Shown: positions 23,477 to 36,895 of the stretch, piece after piece
How the letters are laid out: each line of letters opens with the position of its first letter
Numbering within the stretch: the first letter of the stretch is position 1
Assembly (NCBI GenBank): GCA_022266195.1
Contig: WHVY01000005.1
Span: 6,696,001-6,760,000, forward strand
Direction: 5' to 3'
Length of the DNA: 64,000 bases
Source of the DNA: Tetranychus cinnabarinus
Lineage: Eukaryota > Arthropoda > Arachnida > Trombidiformes > Tetranychidae
Notes under the pieces: model-generated
Seen by the model: the letters and a program-made list of their open reading frames with translations, nothing else
Told to the model about the DNA's origin: nothing
Database searches by the model: none
Made by a program: the position numbers and the translations under genes

Positions 23477-24150
23477 AAAATCCATGTAAACTTAACTAGA
23501 CCATAGGACACTAATTTTGATCCTAACAAGTCGCTCTTCTTCCCATCAAATAATGCATATTGAGGGCCTTTTATCGATCAAAATTTTTATTCCCTTCTTG
23601 TACATATTTTCCATATTTTCATCATTACATTTGATATCATCCTCATCATTAGCATCATCATCGTCTTCATCATCATTCCGCTCATTATTTTTTTCGAAAT
23701 CCATGCAAGCATGACTAGGCCATAAGACTAATTTTTAACCTAATAACTCTTCTTTCCATCAACTAATGCATATGACTCGACCTTTTCCGATCAAACAATT
23801 ATCATTCTGTTTTTACATATAACTCATATTCTCATCATTATATTTGATAATATCATCATCTTCATCATCGTCATCATTGCGTTGATTAAATTATTCGAAA
23901 TCCATGTAAACCTGGCTAGACCTTACATTAAGTTTGAACCTAAAAAATCATTCTTCCCATCAACTAATGCAGATATTTTCTCGAGCAAACAATTTTCATT
24001 CCGTTCTTATAACTTGTTTTTGATCCTTACATTTGATACATTTTCAGGCATTAAAAATAGTCAGATAAGACTGTTAGTCATCTCTTTTCGAACCTAACAA
24101 ATTTACCTTTTTACCCATAAAAAATGACCAAAACCCATCAAAGGTGCGCC
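23477..24150. repeat. Tandem repeat of about 200-220 bp, three or more diverged units
   Basis: Units begin with a GAAATCCATGTAAAC-type word at 23477, 23696 and 23897 (spacing 219 and 201 bp), with a weaker fourth start near 24128. Each unit then carries CTAGACC, CCTAACAA, TCTTCCCATCAA, CTAATGCATAT, a CGATCAAACAATT word and a (CAT)n run. Short open frames here are by-products of the repeat. Confidence 0.7.
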
Positions 24151-27100
24151 TTTTGTCCTTTAAACAATATCCATTTGCAACTTGATTTTTGCCTGCATTC
24201 ACATCATTTTCATCATCATTTTCTTAGCCCTTATGCGACTTTAATGGTTTACTTGAATGGTAAAGAGGATCAAGACAATGTATGGTTATTTTAGTTGGTA
24301 AATTCAATGAGGCTTGGACAGCACACTGGGAGAGTTGAATAAGATGTGGATTGTGAGAAGTGAATTGGTAAGTTTATCATTTGGTAATATCATCATTGAA
24401 AAAGGAAAGAAAGACGAAGAAGAAGAAGAAAAGGTTTAATGATGAAAGGAAATATGATTCCAATTATGAAACACAATTTGGTCTTCTCTTTGCTTTCTCT
24501 TGATCAGTTTCTCTTTCATTGAGTTGACCCCGAAGGGTTTTCTGTACTCTCCGATTGATACCAATGATCACCTTCAGTAAATATTGTGACTCTAATGAAA
24601 TGATATTGTTGTTATATGAACAGCCAATAATATTTCTCATGGTTAACCAACCAGATCAAACTTTTTTTTCTCTGTGCTCATCATCTTTCTACAAAAGCAT
24701 CTTCATCACCGATCATTGGTAACCAGCATTTGGGTTAACAGAGATCCAAGTCACCATGACTTTGCCCTTCATTTTGTGGATTATCATTATAATCATCATC
24801 CAATCTCCCCTCTCTCCTCGTCATTATTAACCCAAAATATCTTAATCACATTTTCACATTTTTCCTCGCTTCTCAATTCACCTTTTCATTTGTGGATATT
24901 ATCACAGTTTTTACTCCCTTCGTTCATCTTTTATAATATTCACTTGGATAAACAATGTTTCAATCATTTTCTGTTTACTCTTCTTTACTCAATCTCTAAG
25001 TAACTGGATAACTCATTGAACCTGAAAAGGCACAAATTATAATTTATTATTATAATAAAGTGAATGGAAAGACGAGGAGAGAAGAAAAAAATTGACAAAA
25101 GTCTTTTCTTCTCACCCAATAGTACCAATTGTTTTCCAGTAATAATCATGAATTGACTATTCATTCATCAACTTAACGATTCAACCAAATTCAATCAATC
25201 ATCGATACTAAACGTTTAGTTATAATTAGTTACGATCTTTAAGTGACAAAATGATCGCTATTTTCATGAGAATCCATTAAAGAACGATAAAAACTTCAAC
25301 TTGCAAGTTGAGATAATGATTTAGAGAAAATTGTTTTTTCGATTTACGATGAGAAGAATGTCCAATCTTTGAATTTTGGAGCGATTTTCTGTTTGCATTT
25401 TCACGAAAATCAGAAATTTGTTGCAATCAGAAGTTGAAAAGATGAAAAATCTCACTCAAATGTTTGATTCTTTTACCAATCCTTTAACTGATTGAATAAT
25501 GATCAAGAGATTTGAACTGAATAACATTGAATCTAGCCTGAAGCCTTTTCGAACTAGATTGCAATAAAATAAAAATGACTTTTCCCAAACTCGAAAAGTT
25601 CAGAATCTATTTCCTTTTCACTCTTGTACACTTTCACAAACAACAACAAAGCCAACATCATTTTTATCACATCATCTTGATCATTCTCACCATCTTTAAC
25701 ATCAACATTAATGTTAAATGTTGTGTACAGTTTCATCATCATGCAAGATTACTTCGAGTTTCACAAATGAACAAAAATTTAATTCTCATCAACAACATTG
25801 AACAAATAATGAAACTAAAGTGAAAGAAGAGAGGGAAAACAGAGAAAAGAGCAAAAACGATTTTCTCGCCTAACAGTCGATTATTAATGGCAATTTTGGT
25901 TGACAGTTTCAACTTTATTTCCTGCTCATTGGGTTAAAGCTCATCCAATAACACGATAAACACTTCCAATTAATATGAAAACTTCAATCTCAAAACTCTC
26001 TAAACTGACAATCAACAGGCAATCAGAATCTTTTGACATTTGCAGGGAAGAAATGGAAAGATGAAAAAGTCGATAAAAGAGTCAAAAGTCACAGGTAAAA
26101 ATGAGTCGCATCTTAACTGGTTTAGAAATATTCAATTCTGAAAATTTATTTGAAAGATTTGATCAACGCCAAGAGCAAAACATCGAAAGAATAGTTTTCA
26201 AGATTCGCTCTGAATGAAGGAAGAGTTTCAGATGAACAATCGTTCTGACGTTGCTGTCGTTCCTAGTTCAGCTTTAGGGTCAGAACTTATCAGTCTCGAG
26301 TTCAATGGCGAAATCAGCAGTTTTTTGTATCCTTTCGAAGTTCGTGAAATTGATTTATACACATTTGGTGCCATGCAAAAGGTTGTGGTATTAATGAAGC
26401 CTTATGAATTGAAGAAGCTTTTGTTTTGACAAAAGGATGAAAAAGATTATCACTTTTATTATCAACTCAAGTTTCTTAAGGTTGCCAGTTGAAGCATCGA
26501 TTTGAGGTGAAGCCATGTTGACCTCAGACATAATTTATTCAACTGTGAATAAGATGATGATGATGATGAGAAAAGTTTTGTTGTTATAACTTTCAATGTT
26601 CAACTTGAATGCTCAAAGAAAAATGATGAAAATAATTTCACTGTAAAACAAATGGAAAGCAAGAAGGAGAAGAGAAAAAAAATAATAGGAAAAAGAAAAT
26701 TTCTTTAGTCTTTTCATTTTCCTTCCTTCATCCCAACCATTTTACATCATCATCTTCTTCTTGTTCTTCTTGCTCTTCCAAAGATGGATGACGAGTTGAG
26801 AGAAGATTAAACAGACGAAGAGAAAAAAAGTGAAGAGAAAAGAAGTAAAATCAATTTCAAGATGAACATTGAATTTGACATTATCAGTATCAAAATAAAG
26901 GCTTTTCAGTATTTCTTGCAACACAAACACAGATATTTATGTTGGCCTAGTGAGATTGTTCATGGATAACAATCTGATTACAATTGGGTTTTGTCAGTTC
27001 AATTGGTTCAACTTTCTTCTTCTTGTAAACACAGACAAATATAAATAGTCACCAAATGATGATATTAATGATAAATAAAATAACGAAAAAGTAAACTGAA

Positions 27101-30100
27101 GGAAGCTCTAAAAAAGAGACAAAAACGAAAGTAAAAAAAGGTAAAATATAAGCATAAATAGATACGAGAAAAGCAAACAGAAAAATAAGAAGATAAACAC
27201 ATTCTTGTTGGTAAACAGGGAATCCCTTGTTGTTATATTCAACTTGATTGAATATTGTATTCTGGTTTATGCAGTCGCTGGGTAAACACTTTTGACCACA
27301 AAAAGAGGTTCATTGTAATCTATCAGATTATCATTCATTACAAGTTATCCTTTTCATATTCAGTTGATGAAATTTTGCTTGCAATAAAATCCCTTCACTT
27401 TATAAGGTAAAGTATTAATAATAACGCAACAAGATAAACTGTCTAATCCAATCAAACCTGACTTGTGCAAACTTGCAGTTTAATCAATAAAAGTTGACCG
27501 TTTAAACTTAAAACTAACGAACAAGAATCTTGTTCATTTCAATCACCGAACAACTTCAAAGCATTCAAGTTCTCCAGTTTCTCGAGATTATCAAGATTTT
27601 GGTTTAATCTGAACTGATTTTGGCATTATTCTTGCAGCAAGAAAGAGTGCTCTAAAGTTCCTTTTGATTTTCAAGTAAAAGTAAAATAATGAATTGATAG
27701 CTTGAAAGGCGAAGATTGAAAATTGGACAAAACATACTTTCGATTTTCACAAATGTCTCGGACGGCCAAATCATTAGCATTAAAACCGCTTATCCAAGTG
27801 ATAGTAGTGAACAGAAGCAAACGTATTTAAATATGATATATTACAATAGCAACATTAGCGTTAATAACACTTAAAAACGGACAAGCATTGCATGTTAGCT
27901 ACAATTAGAACTCAGAACAAAGATCAAAAGAAGCTTCGAGCGTTACTATTCTTATCAACTTGAACAATTCAGCTAGTAATTCTAACGGTTTCAATCGAAA
28001 CATTGAATAGATTGCCGAAGGAGTCGATCAACTTTTAAGTATTTAGAACAAAGAAACAATCTCGAAGAAAACGAAAGACTAAATGTTCTGAAATGCGATT
28101 GCAAGCAAAGCAACTTTCAGTATTTTCCGTTACCAAGCATTGAGAAACTGAAAAATGGAGAGCGTCGACAGATTCTCATGTTTATACTTTCAAAGAATGA
28201 ACTATTCAATTGTATAAGAATGAAAATTCTAAATAAAATATGAATTAAGGATTTTACAATAGAAGATATTATCTGTGAAAACATTGAAAATGATCAAAAC
28301 GATCGCAACTAATCTGAAGCTAAAAGATGAGACAGAATAGCAAAGTTTTGGAATAACTTATTGCAAGCAAAATACTCTTTTGAAAGTTGCTTTAGTTGAA
28401 TGAATTTTACAAGATAAAACATTGAAAACTATTAATATTTTTGGTTAGGGAATGTTTGAAAGGATGAAATCTCACCATCGACCTACAAATTAATCAATTG
28501 ATGGTGATTTTTGATAAACTGTTTCAATAAAGGTTGATAACACTTTAGCCACCTGAAACCTCAAGTTTCTTGTTGGTTCAATTCATCAATTACAGATGTC
28601 AATTGTGATTGTAAAAACGGGAAAAGGAAAGCGAAAGGAAAACGAAAAGAGTGTTTTTATTAAATTATCATCATCATCATTATTAGTTATCTTGATAAAT
28701 GACAAGTTTTTCAATTATACTTGACAGTAAACATTTTCACTCACTTTTCCTATTATTTATGTTACTCCAGCAAATTATTATCAAATATTATTTCACTGTT
28801 ACCTGGAAATAAAAAAAAGTTATTTACTATTTACTTTTATTCCGCATCTTTTCTCATCCCTTTACCTCAATCATAATTTACTAAATTGAATCAGTAAATG
28901 AGAATCATTGAACCATGTCATATTCAATTAGAACTATTTTTGATGAAAACTGATGGAAGAAGAAGAAGAAGATGAAAGTAAATCAACAATTTCAATCAAT
29001 CAAGAGAAGCAGCAAAATGTATTTCAATGTTTGATTGAAAAGTTGAAAGTAACATCAAAAGTAAACATTAACCAAATGAGATTAAAGTTTATTAAAAGGT
29101 AAAACAAGGATTATTAATCTCATAATGATGATCATGTAAGGTTTCAGGTTTGAATCACTAATAAAGATGTTGCCTTAAGGGTTCACAATTTGTCAGATTA
29201 TTCTCAGATGATGATTGAAGAGAGAAAATGTTATTCTTTTCGCTTCCCTGCTGGGAGTGAAAGTGCGATCATTGCGTGTTCTCATGTTCGCATGTCTTCT
29301 TTGTTTGGACAAAAAAATGTTTCATTTCGAGTTTCGAAAAAAAATCGATCTTGTTCATCTTTTACTTGGTTTCTTGTTCAATTGTTTCATTCAAATGTTA
29401 AACTCAAAGGAATTGCATTCAAATTGTTGTCTCATTAATTAACTTGGTTAACAAGTTTTGACTTGTCAGTCTTTTCTTCGCCTTCTTTGCTTTTCCATTT
29501 TAACGGTTTTTTCGTCTCTATTTTTGTACTTTCTTTCTTCAGGGTGAAAGTCTGAGTTTATTTTAGCAAATGATACTGTCTAACGATGAGATTGGCACAA
29601 GAAAAGGTAAAGATAAACATGGCTTCGGGCATGAGTTTGGTTATGAATGATGATGCACAAGCAATTGGACAAAATGTCACAGATAACTGTGGTTTCCAAA
29701 CATGAAAGAGAAACATTTATTGTTACATGATTATTCATTCATATCAATGATTCTTTTCAATAGACTGTTATTGTTGCACAGGGTTAAGAAACTGAATAAA
29801 ATGATTTTCCATTTTCTATTCAATTGTTTTCTCCTTTAATCGTTTGTATAAATTATTGATATTATGTTTTGTCATGAAATAGAAAAGCAATATTTCATAA
29901 AAGATGATCTAAATGCTATTCAAGGTGTGAAACAATTGTTATGTTTTCATAGAAACATGTTTTTCTGGCCATTTGAAGCATCTTTAAGTATACAAATATG
30001 GCAACTGAAAGACTGCAAGAGAAAGGATTTAGCATAAGAAAACCCAAGATTGATTGGACTACATTGGAATAAAGTTATAAAGTCATTCCGATGAGCGATT

Positions 30101-32919
30101 GCAAGCCGATCAATCCACGAAGAAACTGATGATTGATCTTAATGAATGTTATAAATCCGTTCAAAGTAGAGACTAAAGTTTTCAATTGCGATCAATGTTA
30201 CTCAGAAAGTGATGAGCATAGCTTCAGTTTGACTGATTTACTGACCACTTTAGAACAGAGAATAAGCTTAATTGCAATTTGTTTACACGATAACTTAAAA
30301 ATGGATCAAATCGCATGAAAAGAATCTATTTAAACTCGAATTGATTAGCTATAGCTATTGATGAAAGTAAAGTTTATTATTTATTCCAACTATTTAACAA
30401 GCAGAGAACAGTTTTGCGAATTGATTAATATTGAATTTAATAGAATGCATTTTGCGAAAAACTGTTTGCATTTCAATGGAATCATGACATGTTTAAACTG
30501 TGGCCACATTTGTTTGCATAAATAAGTTGATACAAGAAATTATTCACAGTCGAATGAAAAGTCGGAAATAAAATGATTGGCAGAACAAATTATTTAAATG
30601 CTTTGAATGGACTAAATGAACCATTAATTGGGTTGATGGATAATTGGTCAGCCATCATTTCAATAAACAGTTGATGCAAGTCAAAGGGCAAAGCAACATA
30701 AAGTGTCAACTAAACAGAGATCGATTCGAGTCTAGTTTATTACCAAGTCAACATTTGAAACCTTTTCCAATAAAATATGTCAATGCAAGTTATCAATTTT
30801 AACGAGAAGGAAACAATCGAAACGAAAAGGTAACGACTATTTGTTTCAAAAGGCATCTCTTTTGACTGGTAAATTAAATCCAGTTGACCATTTACCTGAT
30901 GATATAACAATAACAATCTGTCAAACAACTGGACAAAACATTGTAAACCAGGAAAAGAAGTAAACAGTTCACAAACAACCTCATTTCAACCTTTTATACG
31001 ATCTGTTTGGTTAAACTGAAAACTTCAACTAATGAACATGAAGACAAACTAAACTCCCAACTGAGTAAAGTCTGAATATATTAATGTGAGTTCAACAACA
31101 TTTGGTAAAAGTGTAAAAAAACAAATAAAAGACGAAAAAAGGAAAAGAGTCGAAATGGTAAAAGGTGTTTCAATGAATAATTGAAGTTGAAAGGAAATTC
31201 ATCAATAATTGAATGGAACCATTTTTATTCATTACCAAATGTCCGAACTTGGAATCAATTTTTCATTTGTTTAGTTAATCAATTGTCCAAGTCTTGAAGT
31301 CGTTTGATGATAATTTCAATGTTGACCTTAAAGCTGATCATGTGAAGGTGATGAAGTGAAACATTGAAATTGTCCAATTAATAGAGTCCAGTTAATGATC
31401 AATTTCAATGTGAAGTGTTAATGTTTTAAGTTGCTTCTCATGTAATAGTTACTTTAATTTATCGCTCAATTCGTTTGCCATTCAATTGTTGATAAATCTA
31501 ATGAACTGAATTTGCTTTACTTTCATTGCAACAATTCAATCATGATAACAGTTTCTTTATTTCTCTTTCATCTGGATGATTCTATCAAGTGATGGAAACA
31601 TGTGAAAAGAAGATGAAGAAAGATGTTGATGAGCGCGTTCAACCAAAATTCAAGTTGAATAAACTGACCATTCAAGTGAAAGTTCAGGAGCAACTTCAAG
31701 GGTCAACTGAAAACTGGAATTTCATGTTCAATCGAATGGAAGTTTATTAATTTTCTTCTTCAATCAGCATTTTCAACCTTCTTTTGATCTTTTTTCTTCT
31801 TCTCTAACAACTCGCTTGAACATTAAATGATTCAACATTTCGATTCAAGATTTGCTAGGAATTAAAGTTTCATCTTTTCAGTTAAATTTACTTTTCCATT
31901 TGATATTAATTTGAAATATTAATAACTAATACGCTTCAAGAAAGTATATTTATATTGATATAATATTAAAAGGGAAAATATATATTCTGATATTTTTCTG
32001 ATATAATAGTGAGGGAAGGCAAATCAAATGAAATGTTGACATATGATAATAAATAATAACTTGAATGTAAAGGGAAAAAAATGAAGTTGAGTAAACAGAA
32101 TATGAATTCACATTGTAAATCATATTGTTTACTTCATCAGTTCTGTTTTCTTTGCATTCATCTTCAGTTGTGCCGAGTGTTGGCTGAAAATTTAACGTCT
32201 TAAATGGTTGAGGAGTGATGAGGAATTGATTTGGACGCCTTTAGTTTGGATTTAATTTACTAATCAATTTTTGTTTTCATGTTTTACGATTTGTTTTTGT
32301 GTTTGGTTCAGGTTAAAAGAGTAATTTTACTCATTTGGATGTGAGTTGATTAGACTCGATTCAACCTAGCAACTGATGTAATTCAATAACTATTTTTACT
32401 CATTGAACCCGAAGGCTAAAGTTTATTTCTGCTTCTCTTCTCTGGAGAACATTTTATTTCAACATTTTCCTGTTTCATGCACTTGAATTGGGTTTGGGTT
32501 AAATAGGGTTTAACAAGTCTTAAATTGTTAATCTTCTGGTTTCTTTCAACTTTACTTTGCTTTTTTCATAACAATTGAAGGTAAAGAGTCTTGAACCAAA
32601 GCTCAATTGCAGGTCAACATTCAAGGTTCAATTTAAAGTTAGATTTTCAGTCTAAATTGAAATGAATTGACGAATGAACTGACAAAGGAATGAATCACTA
32701 TCTTTTAATTTCTATTGCATTTTCATTGATTTACAAATGAAAAGCTCGAGTTGAGATTTGCAAAGATTCAGTTCTTTGGCTCTACTCAAGAACTACATAA
32801 CTGTATATCTACCTGAAAGTCAGGCTTCTTCATATTTTGAACAATAAGTAGCGCAAAGTGTTACCCACTTTGGTGATTTTAGGCTATGATAGAAACAAAA
32901 AGACGTAAATTTGAATGCA
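24151..32919. other. Long gene-poor stretch, nothing coding recognised
   Basis: About 8.8 kb of AT-rich DNA without a supported gene. The most coding-like frame, 26214-26429, has no recognisable domain, promoter or splice support. A weak piece of dispersed repeat family 2 may lie at about 27620-27655. Trinucleotide and purine runs are common. Confidence 0.5.
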
Positions 32920-32964
32920 CCCGGGTAGAGAAAAGTCATATTTGATGGTAAAAAAATTCATATG
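32920..32964 (+). repeat. Left terminal inverted repeat of the transposon
   Basis: Begins CCCGGGTAGAGAAAAG and matches the complement of 39721-39765 at about 29 of 45 positions without gaps. Confidence 0.6.
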
Positions 32965-33169
32965 CATTTAAATACTTTCAATATGATGCGTTAAATTCAT
33001 GAGTTGCAATTAAATGCAATTAAATGCTATTCTGCTATGGCATTGAATTACGACAAGAAAAAGCCATTTTAGCGACTAATTCATAGATGAAATCAAAATT
33101 TCATACAAAAATCTCACAATTTCAGTCATGAATTAAAAGAAAAACAAAGATGATTCTAATCAAAATTTT

Positions 33170-35500
33170 TTAATCGTGTTCAAATTCATAGTCTATTTCA
33201 CTACACCAGAAAGTATTTTCACTATTCTGAATCGGAATTAGGACAATTTTATGCAGAATTTTTGTGACAGGAACAAGACATCTCTTATTCGTACATGTTA
33301 TTTTCTTGAAGTGATGATGATCATGTCTTGTTACTAACATTTTCAATATGTCATTCGTAGGTTTTTCATGGATGAAAAAATTATTAGTTTGATAAATTTT
33401 GTATTCATTTATCAAAGCGTAAGCGTCATTTATGATTTGATCATCTTTGGCAGCTACCACGAAAAATAAAATTTTGCCAAAATGTACACTATCATCATTA
33501 CCAAAATATGATACATGAAAACTGGCTGATTTTCGTTTTCTCTTGTATGATTCACTATGGAAGACTTCAGAGCGGATTCGCAATCGTTGAGTTTTCAAAT
33601 AAATTCCGCTACTGAACTCAGTCACATTGGCATTTCTTAGTAAACGAAGAACATGAACATCATTGATCGGCGTTTGCTCAAGATTATCAATGAAAACTGA
33701 AGAGTTACATGTGTGAACTTGCAGTTCCTTTGGAATTCCAGGTATTTGGTAAAATCTTGATTCAGATAATAAATGAGCTTTTCTTTTTCTCTCCATGTAT
33801 GCTTTGACTATTTGATTACTGAACCCTCTTGTTCCATGCATGTTTTTCTTTAATTGATAGATGAAACTTTCATAAACAAAGGCAGAAAAGTTTTGTAAAC
33901 AACCAATATCATCAGCCATACTTGGAATATGCTGCATGAAATGTATATTTGGATTCATTGATTCCAATTCATAAATTTGTTGATGAGCAGAAGCAAAAAT
34001 GTCCAAAATTATTTGTGACTTTTCTATATCATGCATGGTAAGATTATTCCTACATAGAATTTTTATCCCAAATGAAAGAATTAAAATTAATGCTAAATGG
34101 TCAGCTGGAATACAGCCATGAAAAATTGGCGGTAGTAGAAACAGCCATGATTTAAAGACGTGAGCTTTGAAATTTGCCAGTTCATGTAAGGTTTCCGGAC
34201 GCCTTTTGAAATCATGGGGGAAAGAAATCTTTCTCAAATGATCAACAGTTGTTTCTTTAACTGTTCTATTTGAAAATGGTTTGTGCTGAAGTAGATTTTT
34301 AAAAACCCCAATAAGAATACAATGCATCCAATCTATTGGTGTTTGTGACGGGACATCCATGATACTTGAAAGAACTGTCGGACCTTTTATACCTCGGTAC
34401 GGTCTTTGTCTCATCGCTGCTCTTCTAGCATAATCCATGTATGATTGTGATGTTCTCATGATAAAATCGCTGGAATTTATGTACTTATACACATGTTTTC
34501 TTGTATTCGCTCTTGTCGTCACACTTTCTCCACGATGCAAACAATAAGGACATCCAAAATATCCATTAAATTGTTTGATATTCAAAGACTTTGCCTTTGC
34601 CACAGCATCCATGATAATTAGTCCAAGTTTGATTTCAAAAGTCCAACTTACATTTTCATGTATGATTTCCAAAACTTCATGTTGGTTACTTCTATATTGG
34701 TTTATGAAACTATTTTGCCAAACATCGTCATGATCAGGTTTTGCCTTACCACAATATAATGCAATTAGTCCAACATTTTCTTCTTTGTAACGTAAATGTA
34801 CCGGTAATTCCGATATGCAAAAACTGATTGGTGTGATAAAATCTCGTGTTGATTTAGTTATTTTTGCATCATCATTATTTATCATGAGTGTGATACGAAA
34901 ATCAGATGTATTTTGTTGCGTTTCACTCCAAATTCTCTTATAAAAAGATGATGTCAGCAAACTATCATGTCTGTTCAGTCCATGCATGAAAGAATCCATG
35001 TTTCGTGAAATTATGCTTCTGAGTGTATCGGACAGGTCGAAAACATGCATTGTTCCATGTTTTCCACTACATGTATGATTGAAATCATCCGAAAAAGTAT
35101 TTGACGAATCACAATATATCTGTTTCCATGTATGGATTTGGTAATCTTGATGAATATTTAATAAATCTTTGAAATTTTTCGGTAATGATACTGGTTGACT
35201 TGAAGCCAAGAATCGGATCAATGCATAAACTTTAGTTGTTTGTTCATTGGAAAGTTGACAATTGCTCAGAACATTATGGATAAGTAGATTCCATGCATGT
35301 GAATTGGCTGTCGACGGAATTTCTGCTGATATCATACTATCATCTTCATCACCGGCTATATCAGATGCATTATGATAATCATTAAACACATCAAATTCAT
35401 GTATGTTTTCATCATTCTGATCAGAATCAGAAGTATCATAACTGGAAATGTTGATTCTACCCAAATTCGGGTACCTTCTGTTCCATGAGGAAACAGGCAT
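33170..35500 (-). CDS. tnp2-like (CACTA/EnSpm-type) DDE transposase, single exon
   Basis: A 776-residue frame from the ATG at 35500; the frame is open 17 codons further only to a GTG at 35551, so the ATG is preferred. It would catalyse cut-and-paste transposition of the surrounding element. Conserved landmarks of the tnp2 family appear in order: MINNDDAKITKS (Asp 210/211) followed by ISELPVHLR and GKAKPD; IIMDAVAKA (Asp 298); NGYFGCPYCLHRGE (Cys 317, Cys 320); IDWMHCILIGVFKNLL (about 389-404); and VYESFIYQLKKNMHGTRG (Glu 543). I infer the two Asp and the Glu as the DDE triad. The N-terminus is acidic and probably disordered; a C-terminal domain of about 200 residues is of unknown function. 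No stop or frameshift interrupts it, so it may be functional. Confidence 0.8.
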   Translation of the reverse strand: MPVSSWNRRYPNLGRINISSYDTSDSDQNDENIHEFDVFNDYHNASDIAGDEDDSMISAEIPSTANSHAWNLLIHNVLSNCQLSNEQTTKVYALIRFLASSQPVSLPKNFKDLLNIHQDYQIHTWKQIYCDSSNTFSDDFNHTCSGKHGTMHVFDLSDTLRSIISRNMDSFMHGLNRHDSLLTSSFYKRIWSETQQNTSDFRITLMINNDDAKITKSTRDFITPISFCISELPVHLRYKEENVGLIALYCGKAKPDHDDVWQNSFINQYRSNQHEVLEIIHENVSWTFEIKLGLIIMDAVAKAKSLNIKQFNGYFGCPYCLHRGESVTTRANTRKHVYKYINSSDFIMRTSQSYMDYARRAAMRQRPYRGIKGPTVLSSIMDVPSQTPIDWMHCILIGVFKNLLQHKPFSNRTVKETTVDHLRKISFPHDFKRRPETLHELANFKAHVFKSWLFLLPPIFHGCIPADHLALILILSFGIKILCRNNLTMHDIEKSQIILDIFASAHQQIYELESMNPNIHFMQHIPSMADDIGCLQNFSAFVYESFIYQLKKNMHGTRGFSNQIVKAYMERKRKAHLLSESRFYQIPGIPKELQVHTCNSSVFIDNLEQTPINDVHVLRLLRNANVTEFSSGIYLKTQRLRIRSEVFHSESYKRKRKSASFHVSYFGNDDSVHFGKILFFVVAAKDDQIINDAYALINEYKIYQTNNFFIHEKPTNDILKMLVTRHDHHHFKKITCTNKRCLVPVTKILHKIVLIPIQNSENTFWCSEIDYEFEHD

Positions 35501-35659
35501 CACGCAATTGCACAAAAGATTAGATAAGATATGGAAGCGGAAATTGATCACAATCTATACTTTTTTAATCACAGATATTTTAATATTGTTGAGTTAACAT
35601 TGTTTCTATTTATAACGTGGTGAAATTATTTCAACTGAATTTGATGAGTTATCAGTATC
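35501..35659. promoter_or_regulatory. Divergent intergenic region between transposase and first BEN-like gene
   Basis: Only 159 bp separate the transposase ATG (minus) from the first-exon ATG of the BEN-like gene (plus), so the two probably share a bidirectional promoter. TATTTATAAC near 35609-35618 is a plausible TATA box for the plus-strand gene. A CATGTATG word lies just beyond each side (35398, 35829). Confidence 0.5.
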
Positions 35660-35696
35660 ATGTCTGGGAATAAACGGAAATGAAATGAAATAAATG
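35660..35696 (+). pseudogene. Putative exon 1 of BEN-like gene A, interrupted by TGA
   Basis: ATGTCTGGGAATAAACGG is followed after one codon by TGA, yet the segment is exactly 37 nt from ATG to donor (ATG|GTAAGT). Exon 1 of gene B has the same 37-nt length and phase 1 end. This marks it as the homologous exon with a nonsense change. Confidence 0.5.
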
Positions 35697-36895
35697 GTAA
35701 GTAGAAGCGAAGTGAACTTTTGTCTTTTTAAATACTAACATTGGTTTTTTGTTATTTCACAGATGATTCTGACGATCAATCAGCTGTAAGCACATGTTCA
35801 TCACAGAGTGAAAGTAAGTATTCGATTTCATACATGATGTTCTAATTACCTCAATGAAAATTAGGAATGAGACTTTCAGCTAGATTACGAGATAATAATA
35901 CAAGATCAAGAAATGGACCAGAACAAACAGATGTGACCATGGATGAAATTTTGCGAACCATAACTGGCATCAAAAAAAACATTCATGAAATGAATAGGAA
36001 AATTGATTCAATAATAGAAAATCAAAAGAAATCACAAGAAAATGCAATGAAGGAGCAGCCTGACTTGATAAACAGATATGATTCTAAACAAGCTAAAAAG
36101 CAAATAGAAGAAAAAGTTGTTTCGAAATTGTTTAAAAGACGTGAAGATAAATTGGTAAGTTATTATCATACATTTCATTGTTATTTTCACAAGTGTGTTT
36201 ACATTTTCACTCATGAAATATCATAATTAAACAGTGGAAGAAAAGTATTGAAAGTTTGAAGATCCCTGGCTTGGATGAATCTAAATTATTAGCTATAAAA
36301 GATATACTCTCAGATCTCCCAACTTGCCCTACTTCACTTCCACGGCAAATCGCTAACCTGATTTGGGAGAAATCATACATGGAACGTAGGCTTTTAGGAC
36401 CGATTCTAAGAAACGCTCATGGTAATGAAAAGAATCTTTATATTGATCAAACTGAAGAACAGAAATTAAGAGGTTTGTGTATGTTTTTAAAGTTTCATTC
36501 ATGGCTCTAAAACTTCATCGAATTTCTTTGCAGACATACTCAATTTCATAACTCCAGTTTACACGGATAAAACTGTCTGGCGTGTTCTTGTTCGTGATCC
36601 TATCAATCAATATATGCGGAATGAAAAGTATAAAAAAACACTTGTTGAAAAACTTACAACATGCATGGAAGACCCGAATCTTGACCAGACTCCAACAGCT
36701 TCTCCAACGAGAAGTGATTATTCATACACGGAGTCTCAAAATCATAGATCGAAAAAAGGTCGAGATAATTCATACGAACGCAATACAAATGAAAGAAATG
36801 ATCGGGATATGCATGACAATCACATTGCTAGACGTGAAAAAAGACGGACAGGTTACAATGATTCAAGTAGATCTCAACGTAGAGGGAACTACTAA
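35660..36895 (+). CDS. BEN-like DNA-binding protein A of the transposon (first exon carries a stop)
   Basis: Exons 35763-35813, 35865-36154, 36235-36472 and 36534-36895 join in frame with GT-AG introns. By comparison with the second copy, exon 1 should be 35660-35696 (37 nt, same length and phase), but it contains TGA as codon 8. Translation from the next in-frame ATG (35867) gives 295 residues. The N-terminal 95 residues are charged and helical, coiled-coil-like (MDEILRTITGIKKNI...). A BEN-like fold spans about 115-205: LPRQIANLIWEKSYM, LYIDQTEEQKLR, then VWRVLVRDPINQ. The Arg/Ser/Asp-rich tail (about 215-295) looks disordered. BEN domains bind DNA; here the likely role is binding the transposon's own sequence or regulating its transcription. 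Confidence 0.6.

Noticed and set aside
26214..26429. 71-codon plus-strand frame with mixed composition
   Set aside because: More coding-like than most, but no recognisable domain, no good start context, splice site or promoter; an overlapping 38-codon frame just upstream is equally unsupported.
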